A stretch of 64,000 nucleotides of DNA from Ustilago trichophora (GCA_900323505.1 OOIN01000005.1:434001-498000), one strand, 5' to 3'; numbered from the stretch's first letter, positions 51,809 through 62,090 are shown. Notes: generated by a model from the letters alone, not told the origin. Numbers and translations: made by a program.

Positions 51809-54045
51809 ACGTAATTACAGTAGTACCGACGCATATGTAGTACCAACGCGTTCTCCGAGCTTAATTTTCAGTCTGATGGTAGTACTCGGTGTGATCGCGA
51901 GCGCAGCAGTCTGTGAAGCAATTTGAGTCAAACTTCAATGGTGTGTTCCTGAGATGCTATGATACATGTTGAGCCAAACAGAATCAAAGCCGGACGTGTG
52001 ATGAGCTTGCTACCGGCATGATATCAAAGAATCCGAAGCCACCAAGGTCATCGTCATTGATGGCGTCAAGAGACAGTTCAGGATCGATATTGTTGGTGAG
52101 ATTTGGCTCTGCAGGTGTAGCAGAGATGGTCGGTGATGCCGAGAGCCCTTTGTCGCCATCAGGAACTGCTTCGTCGCCACCAGAGACTGCCTCGGCCTCC
52201 TCGGCCTCCTCCACCTCCTCCTCCTCTCGCTGCTTCCCTCCAGTGTTCCTACCCTTGTATGCTCCCTTTCCCACCAAATGCTGCTCTGCTTCCGCCCTCG
52301 TGATCATCTTTGTCCGTGTCAATACCCTTTGATCACCATCCTTCCTCTTCTTGCCCCTCCTCGTTGATGTTCTGTTCCTCCGCTCCAGCTCCGATCACAA
52401 CAAATTGACCTCAACCCGAGAAGCTGCAAGTGCTGCTTCTGTCTGTGCATGTGCTTGTGAAATCGAGTTTCCGAGCTTTCGGGCTTCACGTGGGTCCTGT
52501 TCCTGAGCTAGTACAGCAACGGTGGTTTCGAATACAGTCCGTGAATTCGGTACAGCACGTTCCTGCAGCGGCTGTTGGTGTTGCCGTGTTCCTGACCCGG
52601 GTAGTCGGTCAAGAACCTTATTTGCACTCGGATTAAGTGTTATTCTGCTGTCGGAGAAGGCCTTCCGGGCTCGTGCCTGCGTCAGAACCTTCTCTCGTGC
52701 CTGGGCGTACATCGTCACAAACATCGGCTTATCAATGTCGCTCACGTGGGTTGCGGCGTCCAAGATCAGACGCTTGACGGAAGCCGAGAGTGGGCCAAAA
52801 ATTGAGACATCCAGAGGTTGCATTACGTGGGTTGCATGAGCTGGAAGCAGGAACGGAATGATGTTCCTGTTCCAGCAAAGGTTGAGGAACGGCTCGCTTG
52901 TGTGAGACTTGTGGCCGTCGATGATGAGCAAGCGCCAAGTTGATGGCGTCGACGGCCTTGTCTCTGGCTCGAAGATGGTTTCGAGCCATTCGAGGCCAAG
53001 TGCATGTGATGTCCAGCCATTGTCGGTCTTTGCAAACCTCCAGGAAGCCGGTACACCTTCCATACGCCGCTGTTCCCCAACTGTGTGTACCCGGCCTTTG
53101 GTGATGATAAGCGGCGATAGTACCTGACCGCCGCTTCCGATGCACTCAATTATAGTTGCCGATTCTCTTGTTCCTGGCTGTGCCTTGTACCGAGCTGCCG
53201 GCTCGCCGGAAGGCACAATGATCCGCTCGCTTCCGGCCTGACCAAACATGAACCCTGTCTCATCCATATTGAAAACGTTTGTGGATGCTACATGATACTC
53301 ACGCATGATCTCAGCCAGACGATTGAACCATTCTTGTATTACAGTCTCAGTGGCTCCGGAAAGCCAGGCATTGTCCAGGCACCGAGACCAATGGGACCGA
53401 ATTGTCGGGTGCCGAAGCAGGAACGCCTGCAGCCACGTGTGTGTGACGTCCGGGGCTTGGCAACGAGCAGGATTGGAACAAATGATATTGCTGGCATGCT
53501 CACGGAGAAGCGCCGGTGTCAGGGCAAAGCCGCTGCAGGCACGACGCCGGATGAACTCAAGCAAACCCGACTCTTTGGTTGGAGTCAGGCGTTGCTGGTT
53601 GTTCTGAGCCCAGGCTTTTGGCTGACGGCCTTTCCTCCGGTGGCGCAAGCTCGCTTCTGGAACATTGTTTGCTGCTGCGGCCTGTCGGATGCTGTCATGC
53701 TGTCCATTGTCAAGCTCTGAAGATGCTTGCTGCAGCCGAACCTCACGTGTGTCGCGATCAGCTGCTGATGCCGCTCGGAAGGCCACGGAGCGCTTTGAGA
53801 AAGGTCGTTGCAGCATGCTGGTGACCAGAAATGCAGTAGAATAAGGTTTGATTGTGGAATTGAGTGGTATTGATGGTGAATGCGATGATGATGAGGGGTT
53901 CCGGAAAGTCGGATGGTGGGTCTCATGCAGGCTTCGGACAAACACAGACGTGATCATATGGGGGTACTGACATCAGATTCGGTGGGACTTGGAAATGACT
54001 CAGCGCGTCGGTACTACATATGCGTCGGTACTACTGTAATTACGT
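51809..54045 (-). mobile_element. pogo/Fot1-type transposon, copy 2
   Basis: A 2237 bp element. Left ACGTAATTACAGTAGTACCG and right (reverse complement) are identical over the first 28 bases and match at 44 of the first about 46 by eye only in part, with at least 32 of 34 from CAGTAG inward. TA flanks both sides (51807-51808 and 54046-54047). It lies 147 bp after the SOF1 stop. Ends, length and gene layout match copy 1, but the sequences are clearly diverged, so the two are separate lineages of one family rather than a recent duplication. Confidence 0.88.
52395..53816 (-). CDS. pogo-type DD35D transposase, C-terminal tail cut by TGA
   Basis: 473 codons from the ATG at 53816 (the position that aligns with the start in copy 1) to TGA at 52395-52397. 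An upstream in-frame ATG at 53957 exists but has no counterpart in copy 1. Domains: psq-like helix-turn-helix around residues 25-65, CENP-B-type HTH around 75-140, and DDE domain with Asp185 (NMDETGF), Asp300 (LLIIDGHKSH) and Asp336 (MQPLDVSIF); 35 residues separate the last two, the pogo/Fot1 DD35D spacing. After the TGA the same frame continues to 51984 with a Glu-rich region and an FGFFD tail also present in copy 1, so the stop probably truncates the protein. The catalytic core is intact and might still be active. Confidence 0.85.
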   Translation of the reverse strand: MLQRPFSKRSVAFRAASAADRDTREVRLQQASSELDNGQHDSIRQAAAANNVPEASLRHRRKGRQPKAWAQNNQQRLTPTKESGLLEFIRRRACSGFALTPALLREHASNIICSNPARCQAPDVTHTWLQAFLLRHPTIRSHWSRCLDNAWLSGATETVIQEWFNRLAEIMREYHVASTNVFNMDETGFMFGQAGSERIIVPSGEPAARYKAQPGTRESATIIECIGSGGQVLSPLIITKGRVHTVGEQRRMEGVPASWRFAKTDNGWTSHALGLEWLETIFEPETRPSTPSTWRLLIIDGHKSHTSEPFLNLCWNRNIIPFLLPAHATHVMQPLDVSIFGPLSASVKRLILDAATHVSDIDKPMFVTMYAQAREKVLTQARARKAFSDSRITLNPSANKVLDRLPGSGTRQHQQPLQERAVPNSRTVFETTVAVLAQEQDPREARKLGNSISQAHAQTEAALAASRVEVNLL

Positions 54046-54047
54046 TA

Positions 54048-54524
54048 CGACGCTGTGAGACATTGATCCTGCTGTCTCAGCCCAGCATTGTCATGCGCGC
54101 CCCCTTTGTCCGTGTCACACTTTCTCTCACATTGAGGCCAATATACGAAGTGGTCGCAAGGATTTGTGGAAGGGAATATCGGTATGATTAACTTTTGCAA
54201 TGTAGAAGCAGAAGACGAGTCCAGCGCTTGGGGATGGTGTATATGGGATAGAAACCAATAAAAAAGGCGGGCGGTAGAGGAATACAACAGCTCCTTCCAG
54301 GGATGGCTAGGGGCGAGAAACAGAAGTGACACGACGTGCAAGTAGATGATAGAGGAGAGTGTAGGCAGGAGTGAAGAAGGAGAGACTAGGTAGACCTGAT
54401 CGGAGAAGAGTCCTTCCTTCCTTCCTTTGTAAGGGGCAATTTGTGAATGGGAGTAGTGTACAACATACAAAGTGAGGGAGATGGGGGAACGCAAGCAGAT
54501 TGAGATTGATCACTCGTTGATGGA
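54048..54524. other. Spacer between transposon copy 2 and HAP2
   Basis: About 480 bp downstream of the HAP2 stop; presumed 3' UTR plus spacer. CT/GA-rich, with no supported gene. Confidence 0.5.
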
Positions 54525-55931
54525 TTATGAAGCAGTTGCAGCAGACTGAGACATCTCTGCCTTGGTCAAGAATCGGCCTCCAGGACCCCTTGGTCTTCTG
54601 ACGGCATGCCTGTGCCTGCTCTCGTGGAGATATGGCTTCTTGCCTTCCTCGTCGAGACCGTCGCCCTCCTTGCCGGCCTGTTCGCGAGTCTGCATGTAGG
54701 CGAGGAAGTCCTTCTTCCTCTGCTCCTCGATCCTCGCTCTGGTGGCTCGCCTCTTGAGGATGCGCTGGTACTGCTTGGCGTTGACGTAGAGGGGTTCGTC
54801 CTCAGCCGGAGCGGCTTCCTCTTCAGCAGCCTGAACCGTCTCGGATTTCGAGTCGATGGAATCCTCATGGTGGACCGAGACACTGAGACCGAGATTGGAT
54901 GGGCCGGAGTGAAGGGCGGTGTTTGCGTGATAGCCGAAATCGTCGGAGCCCACAACAGATTGAGCGCGGGAGTTGGAGAGGGAAGGTAGGCCTGGAGCGG
55001 TGGCGGAGCCGTTATAGGGGCTTGCGTGGCTGGTGTCGGTGGGGATACCGGGCCCAAACGAAGACCAAAGCCGTGAGTGGTCGGCAGTGCCGACATGTGA
55101 GGAAGCGAAATCTTCGGCATCTCCAGCATTGATCCAAGCGGTGATGTCGGTATCTTCTGGATCGGCGTGATAGGAAGAGATGCTGTGGTGAAAGTCGCTA
55201 GCGGGGCTATTGGCGTTGGAGAGGGCACTGGGGATGCGCGGACGAATACGGCTGCGACTGGAAGACGAGAGGCGGGAACGTGGCTCCTCTTCGGCTCGTG
55301 TGCGCTTGCGAGCACGGGGACGGACATTTCCACCGGATCCCGAGTCGTCGTCGAGACCTAATGCACTGGCTGTGGCGGGATGTAGCAAGTCGGAGGCAGA
55401 GTAAGGCGAACCGATGTGACCACCTTCGGAACGCATGGAGGCCGGGTTGATATCCCAGGGGTATTTGTGGTTGGTGAAGCTGGAATGGCTGTCGGCACCA
55501 CTGCTGTGGGTGGTCGCATTGGAAGTGACCCCGTGGTAGGAGTCGGCCGGCGAGTTTGCCCAGCTGAGACGACCGCTGTTGGAGAATGCCGCAACGGAAG
55601 CGCTGGAAGAGGAGTGGTGGTCCGCACCGGGCGAGAGATGCTGATGCGGGGTGTTTGAAGAGCTAGCATAAGAGTCAAGATGGTGATGATGGTGGCTGCT
55701 GCCAGATGGCGCCTGGTTGGGTTGTGATGTGGTGGGATGTTGGATGTAGAAAGCGCCAAAGGAAAGAGGGTTCTGGGCCATGTTGCTGGATCCTGGCGTA
55801 CCGGCACCGAGATGACTAGCCGATGGCGATCCAGTGTAAGGAATGTTGATACCTCCGGGAGACGTAGGATGAGGCGAACTGGATGCCGAGGGGTGGCTGA
55901 TGGGCTCGTAGAGATGCGAGTAGGACTGCAT
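54525..55931 (-). CDS. HAP2: CCAAT-binding factor subunit HAP2 / NF-YA
   Basis: A 468-codon single exon. The C-terminal core has helix A1 [20 protein letters not shown] (from about residue 380), which binds the HAP3/HAP5 histone-fold pair, and helix A2 with [20 protein letters not shown] (from about 432), which reads the CCAAT box. Between them lies a stretch of about 28 residues rich in Lys/Glu/Gly, longer than the short linker usual in NF-YA. The N-terminal 370 residues are Ser/His/Gly-rich with a basic [17 protein letters not shown] patch that may be a nuclear signal. HAP complexes govern respiration, iron and nitrogen genes in fungi. The ATG at 55931 is the first in frame. Confidence 0.93.
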   Translation of the reverse strand: MQSYSHLYEPISHPSASSSPHPTSPGGINIPYTGSPSASHLGAGTPGSSNMAQNPLSFGAFYIQHPTTSQPNQAPSGSSHHHHHLDSYASSSNTPHQHLSPGADHHSSSSASVAAFSNSGRLSWANSPADSYHGVTSNATTHSSGADSHSSFTNHKYPWDINPASMRSEGGHIGSPYSASDLLHPATASALGLDDDSGSGGNVRPRARKRTRAEEEPRSRLSSSSRSRIRPRIPSALSNANSPASDFHHSISSYHADPEDTDITAWINAGDAEDFASSHVGTADHSRLWSSFGPGIPTDTSHASPYNGSATAPGLPSLSNSRAQSVVGSDDFGYHANTALHSGPSNLGLSVSVHHEDSIDSKSETVQAAEEEAAPAEDEPLYVNAKQYQRILKRRATRARIEEQRKKDFLAYMQTREQAGKEGDGLDEEGKKPYLHESRHRHAVRRPRGPGGRFLTKAEMSQSAATAS

Positions 55932-57209
55932 GATGTTAGGTGAAACGTAAAGGAAGAGTTTTGATACCCGGATGGAGAGATCGTCAATCGGCGCGATACC
56001 TTGGGATGATGACGATGATTAAGGTGATAGTTGAGAAGGCAATCGTGTGCTCATTGCCTTTACGAAACGTATTTAGAACGGTACCCTATGGGCGTATGAA
56101 AGCGAGAGACACCAAAACGGTATTGAAAGTATGAGTCGAGATGCAGGAAGGCCCTCGACGGTTTGCGACGCAGTGATACCACGTTGCTTTGATATGCGGT
56201 TTATGAATGGTTGTGATTGCTGTTGTTGTTGTCGTTCTTGTTGTTGTTGTTGTTAATTGAAGATGAATGATGTGGGATCAGATGATGATGATGACAATGA
56301 CGGAAGGACCCTTTACGAGGAAGACGATGAGAGAGACAGTTGAACAGTTTGAACTTTTTCTTTTGGCCCGATCTGCTGCGACTGAAAAGCAGAAAAAAAA
56401 AGAAAAAAGAAAAAGAGAAAAACTCCACTCAGGGCAGCGGTTGTGTGTTTGTATGGATGAACTTTTGAGATAAAATTCCGAACTTTTTTAGCCGCCGTGC
56501 TTTCTGCGTTTTTGTGCAGAGACGAATATCAGATAGGCCAATTTCTCTGCAGGACGCGAAATTTTTGCAGCGTTTCAGCGTTTCGAGCAAAAACGCACAC
56601 AACTCTTTTCCCTCAGAAATTTCCATCTGAGCCCAGGCCCAACTCTTTTGTCGCTCTCGGAAGTCGGGATCTAGCGTATCTCGTACGTGTAATCATGCTA
56701 CAGTAACATTCTTTTTCGAAGAGTAGGTCTAACAATTCTCAACGCAATAAAATTTACGGTACCATTCTGCCGGTGCTATACTGTTAACACTTGGCCAGAT
56801 CTTTGTTTTTGAGTCTCAGATCTGTGCAGTAGCCAAGCTGCCTGTTCATCTGTCCTTGATTGCTGGCTCGCAGTGCAGATTTGATGAGATCCGATGCGCT
56901 CGGTAAAGTAAGGCTATCGGTCGGCTTTGGTCTCTGCGCCTCTGCGCCACCTCTGTTTTCGCTCGGCACAATCACGGATGTAATGGAATGGCATCCCGCA
57001 GCTCCACACAACACACTCTCTCTTGCAAATTGAATGAGCGCCAAGAAGTCACATTTGTCTTCCAGTCGTCCCCTCGTTGGCGTTCTCAGAACCTCCTCAT
57101 CTCTCCTTCTCCTTCTCCTTCTCCTTCTCCTTCTCCTTCTCCTTCTCCTTCTCCATCATCATCATCATCATCATCATCGTCGTCGTCGTCGTAATCGTAC
57201 TCGCCCAAG
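55932..57209. promoter_or_regulatory. Divergent promoter HAP2 / ThuA-like gene
   Basis: 1.28 kb between divergent starts. It holds TGT and GATGAT trinucleotide runs (about 56215-56300), an A-rich stretch (56393-56420), a TACAGTA at 56698 and a composite repeat ending 17 bp before the ThuA ATG. Short open frames are low-complexity. Confidence 0.5.
57101..57192 (+). repeat. Composite (CTTCTC)n-(CAT)n-(CGT)n repeat
   Basis: About eight hexamers, then eight CAT/ATC units, then five CGT units, immediately upstream of the ThuA-like start codon. Pyrimidine tracts in this position are common in strong fungal promoters; variation here could alter expression. Confidence 0.92.
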
Positions 57210-58289
57210 ATGAGCATGCCTTTTTGCTTGTTGCTCGCTCTCGTAGCGCTTGCTGCTCAGGCGACAGCACAACCTCGCATCCTTCTCTACACCAAGACTG
57301 CAGGCTTCCGACACGACTCGATCCCAACCGCCATCCGCACCATCACTTCGCTCGGAAACGGTTCCCTCTCGCTCCCTAGCTCTGCTATCGACCCTTCCAT
57401 CTCCTCTCTTCGCTGGTTCACTGATAACACCGAAGATCAGACCCGATTCCACAACTTGACCTATCTCTCGCAGTACGATGCCATTGGTTTCGTCAGCACA
57501 ACCGACGTCGACCCTCCGGGCACTGGCACTGTTCTTGATGACCAAGGATTGCGCAACTTTGCCCGCTACATTGAGCAGGGCGGTGGCTACTTTGGCGTCC
57601 ATTCTGCATCTGCGACTCTCTTCGGTGCTCCGTTCTACGGTCGACTTGTGGGCGCGTTCTTCGACTACCACCCTCAGATCCAGAATGTCACCGTCAAGGC
57701 GGTAAGCACTTCGCATCCCTCGACATCAAGATGGCCAGCAGATGGACTGAGGATCTACGAAGAAATCTACAACTTCCGCTCCGATCCAAGAGACTTGCCC
57801 TCCCAAGCGCATGTGCTGCTCACCAACGCGTCGACGTACCAAGATCCGGGAGTCAACCAGCAAGGCTTCAGGAATGGCACCAACGGTCCAGCACCTCATC
57901 CTCTGGCTTGGTGGAGGGAAGCACGGCTGCTCGATACCAACTCATCTACCGACGCAAGTGTCATGGGCGTTGGTGGAGCCAACATTCAGGCTTCAGGAGG
58001 GTCGGGTAGGTCGTGGTATACCAGTTTGGGTCATGACAACTCAACGTGGGAACTGGACTTCTTCCGAGGTCATATTGCTGGAGGAATCGGTTGGGTGCTC
58101 CAGTCTTCCACTGCACCTTCCAACAGCGCCAGCAGCAATACCACATCCAGCGCAGCCACGGCTTCCCCAACGGCCAGCAACGGCAACGGCAACACCAACA
58201 GCAACGGAGGTGCCTCGTTTGCAAGTATCCCCACGCTTAGTCTAGCTGCATCCTTGATCACTCTGCTCTTTCTCAGTCATGTAGCATAG
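57210..58289 (+). CDS. Secreted/GPI-anchored ThuA-like domain protein
   Basis: A 359-codon single exon. An N-terminal signal peptide (MSMPFCLLLALVALAAQATAQ in outline, cleavage near residue 21) leads into a ThuA-like fold: RILLYTKTAGFRHDSI, then YDAIGFVSTTD, FARYIEQGGGYFGVHSAS, HPSTSRWP and YEEIYNF, and near the end GRSWYTSLGHDNSTWE and GHIAGGIGWVL, the class I glutamine amidotransferase-like core seen in ThuA and related glycan-associated proteins. A Ser/Thr/Asn linker and a hydrophobic C-terminus (IPTLSLAASLITLLFLSHVA) suggest a GPI anchor. ThuA in bacteria serves trehalose/sugar use; the fungal role is not established. Confidence 0.85.
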   Translation: MSMPFCLLLALVALAAQATAQPRILLYTKTAGFRHDSIPTAIRTITSLGNGSLSLPSSAIDPSISSLRWFTDNTEDQTRFHNLTYLSQYDAIGFVSTTDVDPPGTGTVLDDQGLRNFARYIEQGGGYFGVHSASATLFGAPFYGRLVGAFFDYHPQIQNVTVKAVSTSHPSTSRWPADGLRIYEEIYNFRSDPRDLPSQAHVLLTNASTYQDPGVNQQGFRNGTNGPAPHPLAWWREARLLDTNSSTDASVMGVGGANIQASGGSGRSWYTSLGHDNSTWELDFFRGHIAGGIGWVLQSSTAPSNSASSNTTSSAATASPTASNGNGNTNSNGGASFASIPTLSLAASLITLLFLSHVA

Positions 58290-58737
58290 AAGTCAATCTC
58301 CCTATACAATCCGAATTAACAAAGCCTGCCCAACAGCGCAGCTGCAATTGCTTGTTTCTCCGAATGTGAAGCCTCCCTTACGCATATGATCCATCTCGGC
58401 AACGTCCTGACAACGATTGTTGCTCAATATAGTGTCGGTGGAGACCAACACAATTCCACGAAACACAAATCCACAATGGCCCACACGACCTTGTCCCGCT
58501 GCCTTGTTGCCGAGGTTCCCGCTTTCTCTTCCTCCACACTCTGGAATTGGAAAAAAAAAAAAAAAAAAAAAAAATAGAGGCTACAGCCCGCCCACTCTCA
58601 AAAAATTTGACCAAACCTCGGCAGTCGGCAGTCTATAATTGCAACTTGCAACATTTTTGTCTACTTTGTCACTTTCTTCTCAACCATTTCGCTCGTTCAA
58701 ACACCGACCCCCTTGCCCCCCACATCTTTACGCCGAG
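58290..58737. other. Spacer ThuA-like / kelch gene
   Basis: 448 bp with a 24-A run (58551-58574) and a CT-rich stretch just before the kelch start. No gene is supported. Confidence 0.5.
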
Positions 58738-60867
58738 ATGGGAAAGAAAGGCAAGCCATCAGCTGGAAAGGCAGCTGCTAAAGCGGCTAAGAAAGAAAAA
58801 GCTGAAAAGAAGGCTACCAGTAAGCTCACAAAGCAAGTCGCAAAGCAGAAAGGCCAGTCCAATGCCACTTCCTCCGGAGGCAACAAGCAGAACGGCAAGA
58901 AGGGAGCTGCAACCATTGATGACGATGAAGAGGACCTCGATGCCTTGCTGGCGAGATATAGGGAGCAGTGGGAGCAGGAGCATGCTGTTTCGGAGGAGAA
59001 GGTAGGTGGGCCACCCTCTCGTCGAGCCAACGCCACTTTTACTCCGTGTCCCCTCGGTAACGATCTGTACCTCTTCGGAGGAGAGTACTTCAACGGCGAG
59101 CGAGTAGCCTTCTACCAGGACATGTATCGCTATATTCCAGAGAAGAATGAATGGCGCACCTATGCCTCCAAGAACCAACCTGGCCCCCGATCCGCACACC
59201 AAGTCGCAGCGACCCCGGCACAGGGCGGCATGCTCTGGCTTTTTGGCGGCGAGTTCTCGGGCGCCAGACAGAACGCCTTCCATCACTACCGCGATTTGTG
59301 GGCCTTCAGTGTCGAGTCCAAAGCATGGGAGCGCATCGATACCAAACTCCGCCCCAGCGCACGCAGTGGCCATCGCATGACGTTTTGGAAGCACTACCTC
59401 GTCCTCTTTGGTGGCTTCATTGACACTGGAGTCAAAACACAATACCTCAACGATCTCTGGATCTTTGACACCCAAAACACCTTCAAATGGACCGAGATCA
59501 AGCAGAATGACCTTCGTCGACCACCACCTCGCTCTGGATTCTCCTTCCTCTCCTCACCTGAGGGTATCGTCCTCCACGGCGGATACTGTAAAAAGTACGT
59601 CAAGGGTCAACGCACCCAGGGTGTCGCATTGGAAGATACGTGGTTCCTCAAGATGGATGAGGATCTGACCAAGTTGGACTGGGTCAAGAGGAGGAAAGTC
59701 GGATATGCGCCTAACCCGGTGCGCAGTGGATGTACCATGGCTCTGTGGCAGTCCAAGAGCATGGGCATTCTGTTTGGCGGTGTCACGGATACAGAAGCCG
59801 ACGAGGAGACTATGGAGAGTACCTTCCACAAGGACTTGTACGGTTATCAATTGCCAGGGACGGGCAGGTGGATCAGTCTCAACCTCAAGCGGCCTAAGAA
59901 GAAGGGTGGTGGAGGTAGACGCAAGAAGAAGCCAACCCCGGCACAACAACAGCAGCAGCAGCAACGCAGGAATGGCGACGATTCTGATGATGAGCGCTAC
60001 AACACCGATGACGAGCACGACGGTGGCGAAGGCCATGACCTTGCCGAGTCAACAGAAAAGCTCCAACTTCAGCAGCAGCAACAAACACCACCACCTCCAC
60101 CTCCCGCAGACGATGACGAGGATGACGACCCCGATGACCCGCTCAAAACCATCCCCCTCGAGCGGTACAACGTCATGCTTGCCGTGCAGCGCAACATCCT
60201 CTACGTCTATGGCGGAATCTTTGAAGCCGGCAATCGCGAGTACACCTTGGATGATTTTTACACACTCGACCTCTCCAAATTGGAGCGATTCAGCTGTCTC
60301 AAAGATTGTCCCATTGACGCGCTTGAATGGGACGAGTCCGAGTCTGAGGATGATTCTGGATCCGACTCTGGATCCGATTCCGAATCCGAAGAGGAGTCCG
60401 AGAGTGAAGGTGAAGAAGGGGACGAGATTCCCGAAGGGTTCGAATTCGATGAAGCCAATTCGGACGACGAGGAAGCACGACGGGCCAAAATGTCGGCTGC
60501 TGAAAAGGAGGCCTTGCGTGCAAAGGCACAAGCCTTCATGGGCGTTGCATCTGATACCGCCCGCACAGAGCAAGAGATCCTATCAACCCCACAGCCAGGT
60601 GAAAACTTACGCAGCTTCTACGAACGCACAAAACAGCACTGGGCATCAACCGCCCTCATCGAGAGCGAAGGTCGATTGCGAGGCAAAGAAATGCGCAAAC
60701 GTGGCTTTGCCCTTGCCGACCAGCAGTATCAGGAGTATAAACCCATCTTGGAGGAGATCGAGCGGATTCGTGCCGAAGCGGGGTTGGATGAGAAGGAGGC
60801 AGCGGTCAACAAGGTTGGCGGTATCGGTGCTGGTAGCACTGGTGTTGATTCGAGGAATCGACGATGA
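58738..60867 (+). CDS. KEL3: Kelch-repeat protein of the Kel3/KLHDC4 type
   Basis: A 709-codon single exon. It opens with a Lys/Ala-rich basic stretch (1-60) and an LDALLARYREQWE helix typical of the family, followed by kelch blades at about 95-380: NDLYLFGGEYFNG, MLWLFGGEFSG, HYLVLFGGFIDTG, GIVLHGGY and MGILFGGVTD, each with a GG pair and later aromatic residues. A sixth unit appears after a Gln/Asp-rich insert (LYVYGGIFEAGN, about 483). The C-terminus has an acidic Ser/Asp/Glu run, then a conserved NLRSFYERTKQHW block, also found in KLHDC4 homologues. Yeast Kel3 is cytosolic with unknown role. The ATG at 58738 (CCGAGATGG) is chosen because the family's MGKK opening begins there. Confidence 0.88.
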   Translation: MGKKGKPSAGKAAAKAAKKEKAEKKATSKLTKQVAKQKGQSNATSSGGNKQNGKKGAATIDDDEEDLDALLARYREQWEQEHAVSEEKVGGPPSRRANATFTPCPLGNDLYLFGGEYFNGERVAFYQDMYRYIPEKNEWRTYASKNQPGPRSAHQVAATPAQGGMLWLFGGEFSGARQNAFHHYRDLWAFSVESKAWERIDTKLRPSARSGHRMTFWKHYLVLFGGFIDTGVKTQYLNDLWIFDTQNTFKWTEIKQNDLRRPPPRSGFSFLSSPEGIVLHGGYCKKYVKGQRTQGVALEDTWFLKMDEDLTKLDWVKRRKVGYAPNPVRSGCTMALWQSKSMGILFGGVTDTEADEETMESTFHKDLYGYQLPGTGRWISLNLKRPKKKGGGGRRKKKPTPAQQQQQQQRRNGDDSDDERYNTDDEHDGGEGHDLAESTEKLQLQQQQQTPPPPPPADDDEDDDPDDPLKTIPLERYNVMLAVQRNILYVYGGIFEAGNREYTLDDFYTLDLSKLERFSCLKDCPIDALEWDESESEDDSGSDSGSDSESEEESESEGEEGDEIPEGFEFDEANSDDEEARRAKMSAAEKEALRAKAQAFMGVASDTARTEQEILSTPQPGENLRSFYERTKQHWASTALIESEGRLRGKEMRKRGFALADQQYQEYKPILEEIERIRAEAGLDEKEAAVNKVGGIGAGSTGVDSRNRR

Positions 60868-60921
60868 AAAGAGAAGAGACAGAGAGAGCATCATTTCGAA
60901 ATTTTCACGATGGTGTCACTT

Positions 60922-60924
<3 letters not shown>

Positions 60925-60960
<36 letters not shown>
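60925..60960. repeat. Poly(T) tract, 36 nt
   Basis: Uninterrupted T-run in the spacer between two convergent genes. Confidence 0.85.
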
Positions 60961-60961
<1 letters not shown>

Positions 60962-61073
60962 GCATTGAAAGCCAACTGTCATCTTGAATGTGTCATGTGA
61001 AGAGCGAAACAAAGCAGCTTTACCAAGACAAGACAGGTGAGAGATGAGTGAGAGGGGGGTGCGACGACGGGTT

Positions 61074-62090
61074 TTAGAGCTTGTGACGAGCACCGCCGGC
61101 AATGTTTGCAAACTTTTTCTGGGGGGCTCCCGATGCAAAGACTGCCTCTGCTCCCCGCTGCCATACAAAGAAATGATTAGAATGATTGTCAGCTTCGTCA
61201 TTTTGTCTGTTTTCAACATGGTAGTGAGGGGTGATGGTACTTACTAGCTCTGCCTGGTTGACGCCATCTACACCGGAGTAAGCGTAAGCAGCGTCGTTGA
61301 GCAGCTTCTTTGTGTAGAGCAACGAGAAAGGGCTAATGGTAGGTGGGAGGAATTTCTCCCTGACGTGTGCCAAGACATCATCCAAGATGGGGGGTGTTGC
61401 AAGTTTGTCCTTTCCATTAAATCCGGGAGGCTTTGTGTAGATTCTAGTGATGAATCCGCTCTCCTTGAGATCTGCCGCGGTCATCTTTCGTCCTTCAAGT
61501 AGGGCTTCTGTAGCCCTTCCGAGGCCCATCTTTTGAATGAAGGTCACCGAGGTCAACCCCTCGGCGACAAGGGCGAGAGACATGAAAGGTGTGAAGAAGA
61601 AAAAGTCATCGTAGGCATAGACCAAATCGCAATGGCTCAAAATAGCAGCGCTCAATCCGACCGCCGGACCGTTGAGAGCGGCGATCATGACCTTGGGATG
61701 GTTTCGTAGTGCCAATGCGAGCTTGCCTTGACCGGCATGTGCTCGACCGGCATAGTAGTCGGAGATGATGGCTTTGCCAGTATAAGTATTGGGGTCGGCT
61801 TTTCGGACATCAGTGGGAAGCTCGCGAGAAGGGTCTTTGACGTTGGCTCCAGCGGAAAAGTAGCGTCCTTTGCCGGTGAAAATGGTGACAAGGATCTCGG
61901 GTTGCAGGGCAATCCACTCGAGACAGCGGGTGATGGATTTGTAGTCGGCCCAGCCAAGAGCGTTGAGCTTCTCCGGTGCGTTGAGCGTGATGACGGCAAC
62001 GCGGTCGTCGCAGTTGGGCGGGAAGGAGAGCGCAACAGGTGCCGAGGAAGGGCTGAGGGGCGGTTGGCTGGTGAACTTGGTTGCTGACAT
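61074..62090 (-). CDS. Peroxisomal enoyl-CoA isomerase/hydratase family protein
   Basis: Two exons, 62090-61245 and 61157-61074, give 309 codons; the 87 nt intron (GTAAGT donor, GGCAG acceptor) joins NQAEL to RGAEAVFASG. The crotonase fold shows an oxyanion-hole pair FSAGANV (78-84) and NGPAVGLS (140-147), then FTPFMSLALVAEGLTS with Glu177 at the position of the catalytic acid in delta3,delta2-enoyl-CoA isomerases. The C-terminus HKL is a PTS1-type signal, so the enzyme should act in peroxisomal oxidation of unsaturated fatty acids. The intron is a multiple of three without stops and retention would insert 29 residues but leave the PTS1 in place. A hydratase activity cannot be ruled out. Confidence 0.84.
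   Translation of the reverse strand: MSATKFTSQPPLSPSSAPVALSFPPNCDDRVAVITLNAPEKLNALGWADYKSITRCLEWIALQPEILVTIFTGKGRYFSAGANVKDPSRELPTDVRKADPNTYTGKAIISDYYAGRAHAGQGKLALALRNHPKVMIAALNGPAVGLSAAILSHCDLVYAYDDFFFFTPFMSLALVAEGLTSVTFIQKMGLGRATEALLEGRKMTAADLKESGFITRIYTKPPGFNGKDKLATPPILDDVLAHVREKFLPPTISPFSLLYTKKLLNDAAYAYSGVDGVNQAELVSTITPHYHVENRQNDEADNHSNHFFVWQRGAEAVFASGAPQKKFANIAGGARHKL

Noticed and set aside
53817..53957. Extended N-terminus of transposase copy 2
   Set aside because: The in-frame upstream ATG is not matched in copy 1, where a stop lies just upstream of the aligned start.
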